A stretch of 64,000 nucleotides of DNA from the NCBI GenBank assembly GCA_023150915.1, contig JAKLKA010000033.1, forward strand, positions 29,043-93,042, read 5' to 3'. A program made the translations under genes and the position numbers. This DNA is from Polyangiaceae bacterium (GTDB lineage: Bacteria > Myxococcota_A > Polyangia > Polyangiales > Polyangiaceae). Under the pieces are notes generated by a model. That model saw only the letters and a program-made list of their open reading frames with translations. It had not been told where the DNA came from and made no database searches. Of this stretch, positions 54,287 to 64,000 are shown one piece after another. How positions within the stretch are numbered: position 1 is the first letter of the stretch; every line of letters starts with the position of its first letter.

Positions 54287-54879
54287 GGCGCCGCTCCCTT
54301 CTCGGGCTTCTCGGGCTTGTCGGGCTTGCCTTCCTTCTTCTTCTCGTCGGCCTTGCGGTCGAAGGCGCTGACGATCATCTCCACGTCGTAAGAGTCGGGT
54401 TCGGTGGCCCGCTTGCGGATGTTGAGCCGCGTGACGTTCACGGGGTGACCCGACTGCGCCATCTTCTCCATGAACGTGACCAGCTTCAGCATGCCCACCT
54501 TGCGCAGCACGATCTTGGTCGAGCGCTCTTCGAAGCGCTTGCCGTGCGGCACCGCCGCCCGATCCTGGCTCTCGGGGATCTCGATCTGGGCCCCGGTGGC
54601 CAGCTTCTCGAGGAACGAGGCCAGCGGCGGGGTCACGTTGGCGTAGGCCTTGCTCAGCTGCTTCTTCTCGTGGTCGCGGGTCGCGATCTGCGCGCGGCTG
54701 GCCTGAATGCTGGTCACCACTTCGCGCAGCGAGTCGTTGGTGCCGCGCTTGCCGGCCAAGAGCGCCGCCACGCCCGCCGGCACCGCCAGCAAGAACAGCG
54801 CGGCGAAGACCGTGAGCAAGATCCCGAGAAGCTGTCGCTCGCGCGGCTCGAGCTGTCCAATGCGATCACCCAAGGCCAT
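54283..54879 (-). CDS. gspM: GspM-like type II secretion protein
   Basis: LEPRERQLLGILLTVFAALFLLAVPAG...; position between gspL and gspN. Confidence 0.75.
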   Translation of the reverse strand: MALGDRIGQLEPRERQLLGILLTVFAALFLLAVPAGVAALLAGKRGTNDSLREVVTSIQASRAQIATRDHEKKQLSKAYANVTPPLASFLEKLATGAQIEIPESQDRAAVPHGKRFEERSTKIVLRKVGMLKLVTFMEKMAQSGHPVNVTRLNIRKRATEPDSYDVEMIVSAFDRKADEKKKEGKPDKPEKPEKGAAP

Positions 54880-54882
54880 GGC

Positions 54883-56358
54883 TCACTCCGGCGAAGCTTC
54901 GCCGCCCTCCGTCTTCTTCTTCGGCCGCTTGTCCTCGGGGCACTTGACCTCGAGCTCGAGCACGTATTTCTGCCGGTCGCTGTTGATGACCTGGGTCACC
55001 TTCGAGATCTTCACGTCGTTGAAGCAGCGCGCGTTCTTCAGGTTCGAGGCCACGGTCTGGGCGTCTTCGGCAGACCCGACCACGCCGTTGATCTTCACGT
55101 GCCCGCGCTGCACGTCCAGCTCCTCGATGTCATGCGTCACGCTCGACGGCACGGCCTTCGAGATCTCGACCATCACGTCGAAGGCGTCCACCTGCGGGCG
55201 GGGGTCCACCTCGTCTTTGCCCAGCGCCTTGTCGAGCAGCGCCTTGGCCTCTTCCGGGTCGGTGGTCTCTTGCCCCAGCACGTCTTTGCTCAGGGTGGCC
55301 AGGGCCCGCGACAGAACTTCTTCGTCGTGCCCCAAGGTGCGCAACTCGGCCCACGCTGCAAAAGCGAAGCTGACCAAGATGGCGACGCCCAAGCCCGTGA
55401 GCAGCGGCACCCGCTCTTTGATGAAGCCATAGCCGCGCTGGAAGGCCAGGGGGCCGCGGCGCAGATCGAGATCGCGCGCCCGCCCGCTCATGCCCAGCGC
55501 GATGGAGATGGCCTTGGCGAAGCGTGGCATGGCGTCGGCCAGCTCGGGGGGCACGCCCTCGATGCCGAGGCGCGGCAGCGGACCGACCGGTACGCCCAGC
55601 TCGTGCGACAGGTAGGCCTCGGCCCCCGGGGCCGCGGCGCCGCCGCCGATCAGGTAAATCTGCGACAGCGGCTCACCCCCCTGGGCGGCGAACGCCGCCG
55701 CGGTCTGGCGCAGGTCGGACGCCAGGGCCGGTGCGCTCTCGGGCAGCCCCGCCACCCCGCGCGACAGGGTCCGGGCGAACACCGGCTCGCCCCCGGCCAG
55801 CACCACGATCTCGGTGTGCTTGCCGCCCAGATCGACCAGCGCCAGCGGGCCTTGCGCGGCCAGCTCGGGGCAGACTGACGCCAGGTTGGCGAGGGGCAAG
55901 GGGCCCACCGCCATGCGCTCGACCGGACGCCCGAGCACGCGCGCCACCTGCTCGATGCGCGCCCTCACGTGCTCGATGCGCGCTGCCGCGGAGAGCACCA
56001 CGACGGGCTGGCCCGCACCGGCGCGGCGCAGCACGCGGTAGTCGTAGACCAGCTCGTCGAAGTCGACCGGGATCTGCGCCTCGAGCTCGAAGGGGATGAC
56101 CTCTGCCAGCTGCTTCATGGCAGTGCCCGGCAGCTTGAGTCGGTGGAGGAAGGCCTGCTCGCCGTCCATGGCGACGGACACGGACTCGCTGTGCTGCATC
56201 AGCGGCAGGGCGCAGGCGGCCAGGGCCTGCTCCAGATCGCCGAACGCCGCGACGTCCACCTCGAGCATGCGCTCGATCGCCACCCGCCGGTAGCTGGTAT
56301 GCAGCACCACCGCCCGGACGTGCGAGGCGCGAAAGTCGATTCCAACCAGTCTTGCCAT
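54883..56358 (-). CDS. gspL: PilM/GspL-like actin-fold protein
   Basis: MARLVGIDFRASHVRAVVLHTSYRRVAIERMLEVDV...LKLPGTAMKQLAEVIPFELEAQIPVDFDELVYDYRVL...ALVDLGGKHTEIVVLAGGEPVFARTLSRG. Confidence 0.85.
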   Translation of the reverse strand: MARLVGIDFRASHVRAVVLHTSYRRVAIERMLEVDVAAFGDLEQALAACALPLMQHSESVSVAMDGEQAFLHRLKLPGTAMKQLAEVIPFELEAQIPVDFDELVYDYRVLRRAGAGQPVVVLSAAARIEHVRARIEQVARVLGRPVERMAVGPLPLANLASVCPELAAQGPLALVDLGGKHTEIVVLAGGEPVFARTLSRGVAGLPESAPALASDLRQTAAAFAAQGGEPLSQIYLIGGGAAAPGAEAYLSHELGVPVGPLPRLGIEGVPPELADAMPRFAKAISIALGMSGRARDLDLRRGPLAFQRGYGFIKERVPLLTGLGVAILVSFAFAAWAELRTLGHDEEVLSRALATLSKDVLGQETTDPEEAKALLDKALGKDEVDPRPQVDAFDVMVEISKAVPSSVTHDIEELDVQRGHVKINGVVGSAEDAQTVASNLKNARCFNDVKISKVTQVINSDRQKYVLELEVKCPEDKRPKKKTEGGEASPE

Positions 56359-56367
56359 GTCAGTCTT

Positions 56368-57840
56368 TCACTCGACCCGATAGTAGATGATGTTGCCCCC
56401 GGGGTTCGGCTGAAGCACCGCCGCGATGGCGCCCTCGGTGGCGCCCTCGGGCAGCGCACCGGCGGCGCCACCCGTGCCGGCGCCGGCAGAGCCCGCCGCG
56501 CTGGCGGCCGCCTCGATGGCGGTCATCGCGCCGGGCGCCATGCCCGGCGGCGGGGCACCGCGGAAGTCCACCACCGCGTGGACCTTCACCCGCGTCTCGC
56601 GCTGACCCGCCTTGACGTACCCCGTGGAATAGATGCTGAACACCAGGCTCTCGGTGGTGATTCCCTTGATCGTCTCGGTGTCCGACAAGAGCTGGATGGG
56701 CTTCATCTCGAGGGCCGAGAGGGCCGCGCCGAACATGCCCTTGCCCTTGAGCGCGCTGATGAACGCCTTGGGCGAGCCGAACAGCGGCGCGCCGGCGGTG
56801 AACGACTTGACCAGGTCGAACGCGGTCAAGAACTTCATCGCCTCGGCGGGGTCGCTGCACAGCGGGGTCCCCGGAACGGCCGCGCCACAGATCACCGCCA
56901 GCACCGTCTGCGGGTTGGCGGTGTTGACGTTCACCTTGCCCTGGCCCCAGACCGTCATCACCCGCTTGTCGGGCCGGCTCGGATCCGGGTCGACGAACGT
57001 CGCCCAGAAGTCTTCCCCCACCCCGCGCACCAGGCGCAGCTCTTCCAGGCTGTCGAAGGCCGCGTTCTTGCGCGGGTAGGGCTTCTTCAGCAATTGATAG
57101 TACGAGTCTTCCGCCCCCGCCTGCTGGGCCGAGCCCGAGTGCGGGTCGCAGACGTACCCTTCCTGGTCCGGATCCGTCCAGTCGATGATCGCGCCGCAGA
57201 TGGCCTGGCGATCCGAGAACTGCCCGTCGGCGTCCCGGCTCGAGAACATCGGGTCGTACTGCGGGCCCGCGAGCAGCCCGATCAGCTGAGCTGCCAGGCG
57301 CGACTGGCTGAAGGCGTCGCCGCGGGCGGGGGTGTTGACGTTGACCTTGGCGTCTTCGTCCACGATCTTGATCTCGAAGCCCGCGCCCTCGAGCCCCAGG
57401 TTCTTGCCCTCGCCGATGGCCATGCCCGAAAGGCTGAGGAAGCCCTCGGCGCCCTCGCTGTCGTTGAAGGCGCCCAGCACCCGGTCAGCGAACTCCCAGA
57501 CCGGGATCTGCGGCGGCCCCTGCTTCATCAGCAAGAAGAGCGGCGCGATCGCCTTGCGGATGGTGGGCTCGGACGCGATCAAGAGCCGCGACAGGTTGAG
57601 CGAGCTCTTGGCGGCGTATTCGGCTTTGAGCGCGTCGCGCTGCGACAGCGCGCTCCCCAGCTCGGCGCTGGTCTCGTCCTGGAACTCGGCCAGCATCACC
57701 GCCAAGATGGTCAACGCCGAGAGCACGAGCACGATGGCCACGCCGCGCTTTTCGCCGCGCTTTCCGCCGCGCCGGCGCGCGGATCTGCGCCCGGGCCTGG
57801 AAGGCGCGGCGCGGCGTAGGAGTGCTGGCAGAGTGAACAT
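56368..57840 (-). CDS. gspK: GspK-like minor pseudopilin
   Basis: RGVAIVLVLSALTILAVMLAEFQDETSAELGSALSQRDALKAEYAAKSSLNLSRLL...VNVNTANPQTVLAVI. Confidence 0.88.
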   Translation of the reverse strand: MFTLPALLRRAAPSRPGRRSARRRGGKRGEKRGVAIVLVLSALTILAVMLAEFQDETSAELGSALSQRDALKAEYAAKSSLNLSRLLIASEPTIRKAIAPLFLLMKQGPPQIPVWEFADRVLGAFNDSEGAEGFLSLSGMAIGEGKNLGLEGAGFEIKIVDEDAKVNVNTPARGDAFSQSRLAAQLIGLLAGPQYDPMFSSRDADGQFSDRQAICGAIIDWTDPDQEGYVCDPHSGSAQQAGAEDSYYQLLKKPYPRKNAAFDSLEELRLVRGVGEDFWATFVDPDPSRPDKRVMTVWGQGKVNVNTANPQTVLAVICGAAVPGTPLCSDPAEAMKFLTAFDLVKSFTAGAPLFGSPKAFISALKGKGMFGAALSALEMKPIQLLSDTETIKGITTESLVFSIYSTGYVKAGQRETRVKVHAVVDFRGAPPPGMAPGAMTAIEAAASAAGSAGAGTGGAAGALPEGATEGAIAAVLQPNPGGNIIYYRVE

Positions 57841-57841
57841 C

Positions 57842-58555
57842 TCACTGGGTGGCGAACGTCAGGGCCTTTTGGATGGGAATGCCAATCTTCGAAGTGAACC
57901 GGATGGGCTCGCGGCCGCGCCCTTCGGCGGAGCGGCGACCCTCGTTCAGCACCAGGATCACCCGGACCTGCAGCGGCAGGCGGCCGAGCTGCCCGGTGGC
58001 CTGGCTGGTGTCCCAGGTCTCGGTCCATTGACCGGTGAGCGGGTCGAGGTACTCGAGGTCGAACAGGTCGATGTCGGTGGCCAGGATCTCGACCCGTCCG
58101 CCACGCTCGGGCTTGAGATCGGGTCGCGCGGCCACCCGCCGCACCAGGTGCGTGCCGGATTGCTTCTTGTCGGCCTCGCCGAAGTACGAGATCTCTGCCT
58201 GGTCCGAGTCGTGGGCGTCGCGGTCCCGACGCACGTTGGAGAAGGTCGCGAAGTCGACGCGATCGGCCGGGGTGCCACGGGTGCCGATGAACGCGGTCTT
58301 CACCACCACGATGCTCTGGTCGATGGGGACGTGCGCCGATACATAGGCGCTCGAGAGCTCGCGGGTGATGCGGTCCATCGCCATGCGCCCCTCGCGGTAG
58401 CGATCGCCCATCCGCTGAATGCCCTCTCGGCTGCGCTTCATCCCGGCAAAGGCCGAGTAGATCAGGATCGAGATCATCGACAGCACGGCGATCGCCACCA
58501 GCAGCTCGATCAGGGTGAAGCCGCGCAGCAGGCGGCGAAGGCGCCGGCGATTCAT
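57842..58555 (-). CDS. gspJ: GspJ pseudopilin
   Basis: MNRRRLRRLLRGFTLIELLVAIAVLSMISILIYSAF. Confidence 0.9.
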   Translation of the reverse strand: MNRRRLRRLLRGFTLIELLVAIAVLSMISILIYSAFAGMKRSREGIQRMGDRYREGRMAMDRITRELSSAYVSAHVPIDQSIVVVKTAFIGTRGTPADRVDFATFSNVRRDRDAHDSDQAEISYFGEADKKQSGTHLVRRVAARPDLKPERGGRVEILATDIDLFDLEYLDPLTGQWTETWDTSQATGQLGRLPLQVRVILVLNEGRRSAEGRGREPIRFTSKIGIPIQKALTFATQ

Positions 58556-59316
58556 TGCCGCCCCCCCGCTCCCGAGCTGCGCGACGCGCCGCTGCCGCCC
58601 CCGGCGCCCGAGCCCGAGCCCCCAACGCCCATGGCTCCGAGCTGATCGCCCAGCGCGCCGAGGCCGGCGGCCGCCTTCGGGTCGAAACCGCCCAGTTGCG
58701 GGTTGGTGATGTACTGCGTGACCGCCAGGTCGCGCTCGTTCTTGCCCTCTTTCCAGTGCACGGTGAGCGTCACCTTGCGGATGCTCGCCTCGAGCATGGG
58801 CTTCAGATCGGGGTAGACCATGCCCATCACCAGCGGCGCCATGCCCTGCACGCCGCCGGCCGCGGCGCCCGACGAGAGCAAGCTCGAAAGCCCGCCGATA
58901 CCGCCGTCGGCGCCCAGCACCGCCGAGCCGCCGGACTGAAGCGCCGCCAGGCCACCGAACGCCCCCAGGCCCCCCGGGTCGTCGGTGCCGCCGTCCCCCG
59001 AGCTGGCCAGATCTTTGGGCTCGGGCAGCTGCACCGTCTCGATCTTCCACGAGCACCGGAAGCGACTCTCGCTCTCGTCCTCGCAGCAGGCCCCCTCGTC
59101 GTTCTGATCGATCAGCGAAAATCCCTTCTTCTGCAGCTCGAGCTCGACCTCGCCCATCTTGCAGCGGGCAAGGCCAGTGGCCACGCTCAGGTTCTGCGCG
59201 CGCTGCGAGCTCGAGAACAGCCCGGCTTGCGAGCTCAAGAGCACCGTCATGCCCAGCCCGAGGATGGCGATCGCCACCAGCACCTCGAGCAGGGTGAAGC
59301 CGCGGCGTGCGCTCAC
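58552..59316 (-). CDS. gspI: GspI-like pseudopilin with extended Gly-rich C-terminal region
   Basis: MSARRGFTLLEVLVAIAILGLGMTVLLSSQAGLF. Confidence 0.85.
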   Translation of the reverse strand: MSARRGFTLLEVLVAIAILGLGMTVLLSSQAGLFSSSQRAQNLSVATGLARCKMGEVELELQKKGFSLIDQNDEGACCEDESESRFRCSWKIETVQLPEPKDLASSGDGGTDDPGGLGAFGGLAALQSGGSAVLGADGGIGGLSSLLSSGAAAGGVQGMAPLVMGMVYPDLKPMLEASIRKVTLTVHWKEGKNERDLAVTQYITNPQLGGFDPKAAAGLGALGDQLGAMGVGGSGSGAGGGSGASRSSGAGGRQ

Positions 59317-60053
59317 CGCTCTTCCTCCTCGGTCTGGCCGAACTCTTCGTCGCTCTTCGAGCCTTCGATGGGCACCGCGCCGCGGGCGATCTTGGCGCGA
59401 CCGGTGAGCGGGCTCACCACCACGCTCAGGCCTTCTTTGTCGCCCTCGCGGACGATCTGCACCACCGCGCGCTCGGTGCCGCCCCCCGGCCAGAAGTAGA
59501 GATAGGCGCGCCCGCTGGTGCGGGGCTCTTCGTCGTGATCGGTCTGGACCTGCTTGAGCTTCACGCCAGCGCCCAGCTCGCGCCCCGCGGCGGGGTCGTC
59601 GCCGTCGAAGCCGAACTGCTTCACCGGTGAGAACTCGGGCTTGGGCGCCCGCGGGCCCTCGAGGATGCGACTCGCCTCGGCGCTGGCCTGCTTCTCCACG
59701 TCGGTGGCCGCCTCGGCCCCGCCCCCGGTGTTCTTCTCTTCCTTCTTGCGCAGCATCACGCCGCGGGTCTCTTCCAGCGCGACGCGGTGCTTCTCCAGGT
59801 CGAACACCAGCCGCACCGGCCGCCCGCTGGTGTTGGCCCGGGTGATGCCCATGCGCACCGCGCTGGCGATCAGCGTGGCCGCCGCGCGCTGCCGACTCGA
59901 GGTCAGCATGCCCGAGCCGTAGACCACCGCGCCGCCCATCAGCGCGATCAGCGCGACCACGATCAGCGTCTCGACCAGGGTCAGGCCGCGCTGACGGGCC
60001 ACACGCCCCGGGGTGGGCGCGCGCCGGTTGGGCTGGGGTCGGCGTGGGGTCAT
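59313..60053 (-). CDS. gspH: GspH-like pseudopilin
   Basis: RQRGLTLVETLIVVALIALMGGAVVYGSG... Confidence 0.82.
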   Translation of the reverse strand: MTPRRPQPNRRAPTPGRVARQRGLTLVETLIVVALIALMGGAVVYGSGMLTSSRQRAAATLIASAVRMGITRANTSGRPVRLVFDLEKHRVALEETRGVMLRKKEEKNTGGGAEAATDVEKQASAEASRILEGPRAPKPEFSPVKQFGFDGDDPAAGRELGAGVKLKQVQTDHDEEPRTSGRAYLYFWPGGGTERAVVQIVREGDKEGLSVVVSPLTGRAKIARGAVPIEGSKSDEEFGQTEEEER

Positions 60054-60063
60054 CCGGCGCTGT

Positions 60064-60498
60064 TCACTCCCCGCCGCCCTCGGCGGCCGCGGCACCCTTC
60101 GGCACCTTCACGTCGTCCTTGGTGCCCTTCTTCTTGTCGGGGCCCGTCGAGGTCACGCTGACGTCGCCGTCGGTGCAGGTGATCTGGAAGGGCTGACCCC
60201 AGGGGTCGTTGGTGTTGGCGCCGGGGTCGAGCTGCTTGTCCTGGACCAGCTGGCTGATGGTCGGGCAGTTGGTCTCGTTGTTCGAGGCCTGCCAGCTCTG
60301 GGTCGCCTGGCGAATGACCCGCGCGCCGGTCTCTGCCGTCTTGATCTGCGCCTCACGGAAGCGCGGCAAGGCGAAGAACGCCACGCCACCGGCCACCATC
60401 GCGATGATCGCCACGACGATCAGCACCTCGAGCAGCGTCACGCCGCGGATCGCCCGCCGGCTTTTCACGAGGGCCAGGATCTTCTTCTTACTCATCAT
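60064..60498 (-). CDS. gspG: GspG major pseudopilin
   Basis: RGVTLLEVLIVVAIIAMVAGGVAFFALPRFREAQIKTAETGARVIRQATQSWQ...DPWGQPFQITC. Confidence 0.9.
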   Translation of the reverse strand: MMSKKKILALVKSRRAIRGVTLLEVLIVVAIIAMVAGGVAFFALPRFREAQIKTAETGARVIRQATQSWQASNNETNCPTISQLVQDKQLDPGANTNDPWGQPFQITCTDGDVSVTSTGPDKKKGTKDDVKVPKGAAAAEGGGE

Positions 60499-60511
60499 CC
60501 AATCTCCTGTT

Positions 60512-60925
60512 TCAATCGATGCGATCGAGCCCGCCCGGCTGACCGTCGGGGCCGTCGCTCATCAGCTCGTAGTCCGACCCCTCGCGCTTGCCGGGGCACA
60601 CCAGGCGCAGCGGGCGGCCCCACGCATCTTTCGGCGCGGCCTCTCGGCTCGAAAACCGCACGGTGGCCCCCAGATCCGGCGGGCAGCCGCCGTCGTGCTC
60701 CGCCATGTAGGCGTCCACGGCGCGCCGTGCGTCGAGCAGCGTGGCGCGCGTCTGCCGCACGCCCGAGCGATTGCGCTCGCGCACGCCGACCCAGACCACC
60801 ACCCCGACCACCGCCAGGCCGAGCAGCACCGGCCGCACACGGCCCAGGCCCAGCCGGCGCACCCACCCGCCCCGACCCTCCCAGGGGAAGAAGATGCGCG
60901 GTTCTCGGAGTCGTCGGCGTCGCAT
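60512..60925 (-). CDS. GspG C-terminal-like protein without prepilin cleavage motif
   Basis: TM VLLGLAVVGVVVWVGV; DAWGRPLRLVCPGKREGSDYELMSDGPDGQPGG resembles GspG C-terminus; no GFTLxE. Confidence 0.65.
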   Translation of the reverse strand: MRRRRLREPRIFFPWEGRGGWVRRLGLGRVRPVLLGLAVVGVVVWVGVRERNRSGVRQTRATLLDARRAVDAYMAEHDGGCPPDLGATVRFSSREAAPKDAWGRPLRLVCPGKREGSDYELMSDGPDGQPGGLDRID

Positions 60926-60932
60926 GGCGAGG

Positions 60933-62159
60933 TCATTGCACCAGTTGGTTCATCTGCATCAGCGGCATCAAGATCGACATGGCGATGAAGCCCACCACCG
61001 CCCCCAGCGCCAGGATCATCACCGGCTCGAGCAGGCTGGTGAGCGCGGTCACCCGCGTCTCGACGTCCGATTCATAGGCCCGGCTCACGTTCTCGAGCAT
61101 GGCCTCGAGCTGACCCGAGCGCTCGCCGACCGCAATCATGTGGATCACCATGGGCGGGAACGCGCCGCTGCGCTTCAGCGGCTCGGCAATGCTCTCGCCC
61201 TCGCGGATCGAGCCAATCGCCTCGGTGACCACGCCCTCGAGCTTGGCGTTGCCCAGCACGTTGCGCCCAATCTCCATCGCCTTGAGCAGCGGCACGCCGC
61301 TCGACAGCAGGGTCGAGAGCGTGCGCGTGAAGCGCGCCACGGCCACCAGCAGGTTCAATCGACCGAACACCGGCCAGCGCAGCTGCATGATGTCCCAGCG
61401 CATGCGTCCCACCGGGCTGGCCTTCCACCGCTGGAAGCCCACCCCGCTGATCACCGTGAGCAGAATGAGCAGCCACCAGTAGTCGCCGATGGTGTTCGAG
61501 GCGAAGATCAGGAGCCGCGTGTTCCACGGCAGCGTCTGGCCCAGGTTCTCGAAGATGGTGGTGACCTTGGGCACCACCGCCACCATCAAGAAGCCGACCA
61601 AGAGGCCGCCGATGATCATCATCAGCACGGGGTAGGCCAGGGCCGAGACCACCTTGCCCTTGAGGCGGGCCTGCCCCTCCATGAAGTCGGCCAGACGCTC
61701 GAGCACGTTCTCGAGGGTGCCCGAGGCCTCGCCGGCCGCCACCATGTTCACGTACAGCGGTGGGAACACCTTGGGGTGCATCTCCAGGCTCTTGGCGAAG
61801 CTGGTGCCTTCGTTCAGCGTCTCGCGCACCGCCGACAGCACCCGCACCAGCTGCTCTTTCTCGACCTGCTCGGTGAGCGCCGAGATCGAGTCCACCAGCG
61901 GCACGCCGGCGCGCACCAGGGTGGCGAGCTGGCGCGTCATCACCGCGATGTCTGCCGCGCTGATCCGGCGGAAGATCGCGAAGAAGTCGATCTCGCGCTT
62001 CGACTTCTTCTTCTGCTCGCCCTCTTCGTTGGCGAGCGTGAGCATGATGCCCTCTTTGCGGAGCAATGCCCGAAGCGCCTTGGCGTTGTCGGCGTCGCGA
62101 TAGCCCTTGACCGCCTTGCCGGTCTCGATCTGGATGCCGCGATACTCGAAGACAGCCAT
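60933..62159 (-). CDS. gspF: GspF inner membrane protein
   Basis: MAVFEYRGIQIETGKAVKGYRDADNAKALRALLRKEGIML...MTRQLATLVRAGVPLVDSISAL...SSGVPLLKAMEI. Confidence 0.95.
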   Translation of the reverse strand: MAVFEYRGIQIETGKAVKGYRDADNAKALRALLRKEGIMLTLANEEGEQKKKSKREIDFFAIFRRISAADIAVMTRQLATLVRAGVPLVDSISALTEQVEKEQLVRVLSAVRETLNEGTSFAKSLEMHPKVFPPLYVNMVAAGEASGTLENVLERLADFMEGQARLKGKVVSALAYPVLMMIIGGLLVGFLMVAVVPKVTTIFENLGQTLPWNTRLLIFASNTIGDYWWLLILLTVISGVGFQRWKASPVGRMRWDIMQLRWPVFGRLNLLVAVARFTRTLSTLLSSGVPLLKAMEIGRNVLGNAKLEGVVTEAIGSIREGESIAEPLKRSGAFPPMVIHMIAVGERSGQLEAMLENVSRAYESDVETRVTALTSLLEPVMILALGAVVGFIAMSILMPLMQMNQLVQ

Positions 62160-62166
62160 CGGGAGC

Positions 62167-63939
62167 TCACTCGTCGATCAAGAAGTCTTCTTGCGTCGCT
62201 GCGACGACCTCTTCGACCGTGGTCTTGCCTTCCAGCACCTTGCGCGCGCCGTCGTCACGCAGGGTGTCCATCCCCTGGCCCTGCGCGGCGCGCTTGATGC
62301 TCTGCGCGTCCGAGCTCGAGAGCACCAGCGACCCCACCGCGTCGTCCATCACGAGCAGCTCGTAGATGCCCAGGCGCCCCGAGAAGCCCTTGCCGTCGCA
62401 CCTTTCGCAGCCACGGGCGCGATGCAGAATGGGCATGCCCGGCCCCCGCCAGCCCACCGGCTCGTAAGGCACCCCGGGCACCACGTAGCGTGGCGAGAGC
62501 CGGCGGGCGTCGCGGCGGCGCGTGCGCTCGGGGTCGATGGCCAGCTGCCGCAGATCCCACTCGCTGGCCTCGTAGGGCTCTTTGCACTCTTTGCACAGCA
62601 CGCGCACCAGGCGCTGAGCCAGGATGCCGATCACGGTCGAGCGCACCAAGAACGGCTCCATCTCCATCTCGACCAGCCGCGTGACCGCGCCCGGGGCGTC
62701 GTTGGTGTGGATGGTCGAGAGCACCAAGTGGCCGGTGAGCGACGCGTGGATGGCGATCTCGGCCGTCTCCTTGTCGCGGATCTCGCCGACCATGATCACG
62801 TCCGGGTCCTGGCGCAAGAAGGCGCGGAGCGCGCTGGCGAAGGTCAGGCCGATCTTGGCCTGCACCGGCACCTGGTGAATGCCCGAGATCTCGTACTCGA
62901 CCGGATCTTCGGCGGTGAGAATGTTGACGTTCGGGCGGTTGATCTTGTTCAGGCAGGCGTAGAGCGTGGTGGTCTTGCCGCTGCCGGTCGGCCCGGTCAC
63001 CAAAATGATGCCGTCTGGGCGCTCGATCAGCGAGCTCATCAGGTGATAGTCACGGGACGAAAACCCGAGATCGGTCAGGTCGAGCAAGACGTTCGTCTTG
63101 TGGAGAAGGCGCATCACGATGCGCTCGGCGTCCCGGCTGGTGGGGATGGTCGAGACGCGGATGTCGATGCTGCGGCCGGCGATGCGCAGCGAGATGCGGC
63201 CGTCTTGCGGCAGGCGCTTCTCGGCGATGTTCAGCCCGGCCATGATCTTCACGCGGGCAACCACCGAGCTCATGAACTGCCGCGAGGCGCGACGTGCGAC
63301 GTACAGCTCGCCATCGATTCGATAGCGGACGAGCACCTCTTTCTCTTCCGGCTCGATGTGAATGTCGCTGGCCCGCTCTTTCACCGCCGAGAAGAACAAC
63401 CCGTTCACCCAGCGGATGATCGGCGCGTCTTCGTCGGACTCGAGAATGTCGACCTCGTCGCTGTCGTCGAACTTGTCGTCGGTCTCGAGCTCGCTCTGGG
63501 TGTCTTGCTTCTCGAACACCCGATTGATGGCGTCCACGACCATCTCGGGCGCACCCACCACGGCGCTGACTGGCTTGCCGAACGCCGCCCGCACGTCGTC
63601 CAGCGCCGCGGTGTCCAGCGGGTCGGCCGAGAGCACGTCCACGCTCTCGTCACGCTCGGCGACGACCAAGATCTTGTGGCTCTTGCAGTAGCCAATCGGC
63701 AGGCGGGTCGCCAGCTGGGGCGAGACCGAGGCCACGTCGATGCGCTCGACGAACGGCAGCCCGCACTCGGCGGCCAGCGCCCGGGCCACGTCGCCCTCGG
63801 TGGCGAGGCGCGACTGAACCAAGAGCTCGGGCAACGGCGTCCCCTTCTCGCGCTGCTGCATGAACAGCGGCTCGAGACCCTCGGCCGTCACCACGCCGTG
63901 GCGGACCAGAATGTTGCCGAGGGCTCGCTGCTCGATCAC
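62167..63939 (-). CDS. gspE: GspE secretion ATPase
   Basis: DGIILVTGPTGSGKTTTLYACLNKIN...TAEDPVEYEISGIHQVPVQAKIGLTFASALRAFLRQDPDVIMVGEIRDKETAEIAIHASLTGHLVLSTIHTNDAPGA. Confidence 0.97.
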   Translation of the reverse strand: MIEQRALGNILVRHGVVTAEGLEPLFMQQREKGTPLPELLVQSRLATEGDVARALAAECGLPFVERIDVASVSPQLATRLPIGYCKSHKILVVAERDESVDVLSADPLDTAALDDVRAAFGKPVSAVVGAPEMVVDAINRVFEKQDTQSELETDDKFDDSDEVDILESDEDAPIIRWVNGLFFSAVKERASDIHIEPEEKEVLVRYRIDGELYVARRASRQFMSSVVARVKIMAGLNIAEKRLPQDGRISLRIAGRSIDIRVSTIPTSRDAERIVMRLLHKTNVLLDLTDLGFSSRDYHLMSSLIERPDGIILVTGPTGSGKTTTLYACLNKINRPNVNILTAEDPVEYEISGIHQVPVQAKIGLTFASALRAFLRQDPDVIMVGEIRDKETAEIAIHASLTGHLVLSTIHTNDAPGAVTRLVEMEMEPFLVRSTVIGILAQRLVRVLCKECKEPYEASEWDLRQLAIDPERTRRRDARRLSPRYVVPGVPYEPVGWRGPGMPILHRARGCERCDGKGFSGRLGIYELLVMDDAVGSLVLSSSDAQSIKRAAQGQGMDTLRDDGARKVLEGKTTVEEVVAATQEDFLIDE

Positions 63940-63942
63940 GGC

Positions 63943-64000
63943 TCACTCCACGCGCTCGACGTTGACGTTCCGCGCGATGGGGTTGATGCGGATCGGCGAG
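63943..64000 (-). CDS. C-terminal end of next T2SS gene (probably gspD), partial
   Basis: Frame ends ...SPIRINPIARNVNVERVE-stop 3 nt upstream of gspE start; identity by operon position only. Confidence 0.4.
   Translation of the reverse strand, partial: SPIRINPIARNVNVERVE

Noticed and set aside
1-64000. tRNA, rRNA, CRISPR, transposase or prophage
   Set aside because: None recognised by eye in intergenic gaps; intergenic space is small. Not a substitute for tRNAscan/Infernal

Overview
High-GC window with myxobacterial (Myxococcota-like) character: MYXO-CTERM-like tail, Gly/Ala/Ser-rich lipoprotein tethers, Ser/Thr kinases. The lineage is inferred from gene content only. Main blocks: (1) YgfK-like oxidoreductase (cut by the left edge), MeaB, biotin carboxylase, BCCP, AroQ, roadblock protein. 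(2) An aconitase-fold protein lacking the Fe-S motifs, an outer-membrane protein, a VOC/methylmalonyl-CoA epimerase-like protein and an octaheme nitrite reductase-like lipoprotein. (3) P-type ATPase with USP, second MeaB, methylmalonyl-CoA mutase. (4) CAP protein, BtpA, HAD, E2-like protein, HEPN/MNT pair, ParE/ParC. (5) A candidate toxin operon: kelch/MYXO-CTERM protein, NucA/NucB-type lipoprotein nuclease, small putative immunity protein. (6) A divergent locus with a PqqD-like/HFCD-flavoprotein/methyltransferase fusion and a Cys-rich lipoprotein on one side, and on the other a thioredoxin-like lipoprotein whose frame is broken only by a TGA at the first redox position (UxxC), followed by a SECIS-like hairpin. 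I read this last gene as a selenoprotein. (7) A dTDP-3-amino-sugar/glycan cluster. (8) A giant pseudokinase-TPR protein, a lipoprotein, an STPK, carbonic anhydrase, a VanY-GH114 fusion and two sites where unrelated truncated genes are joined. (9) A type II secretion operon running off the right edge. No rRNA, tRNA, CRISPR array or transposase was recognised. All calls are by eye; no searches were run.
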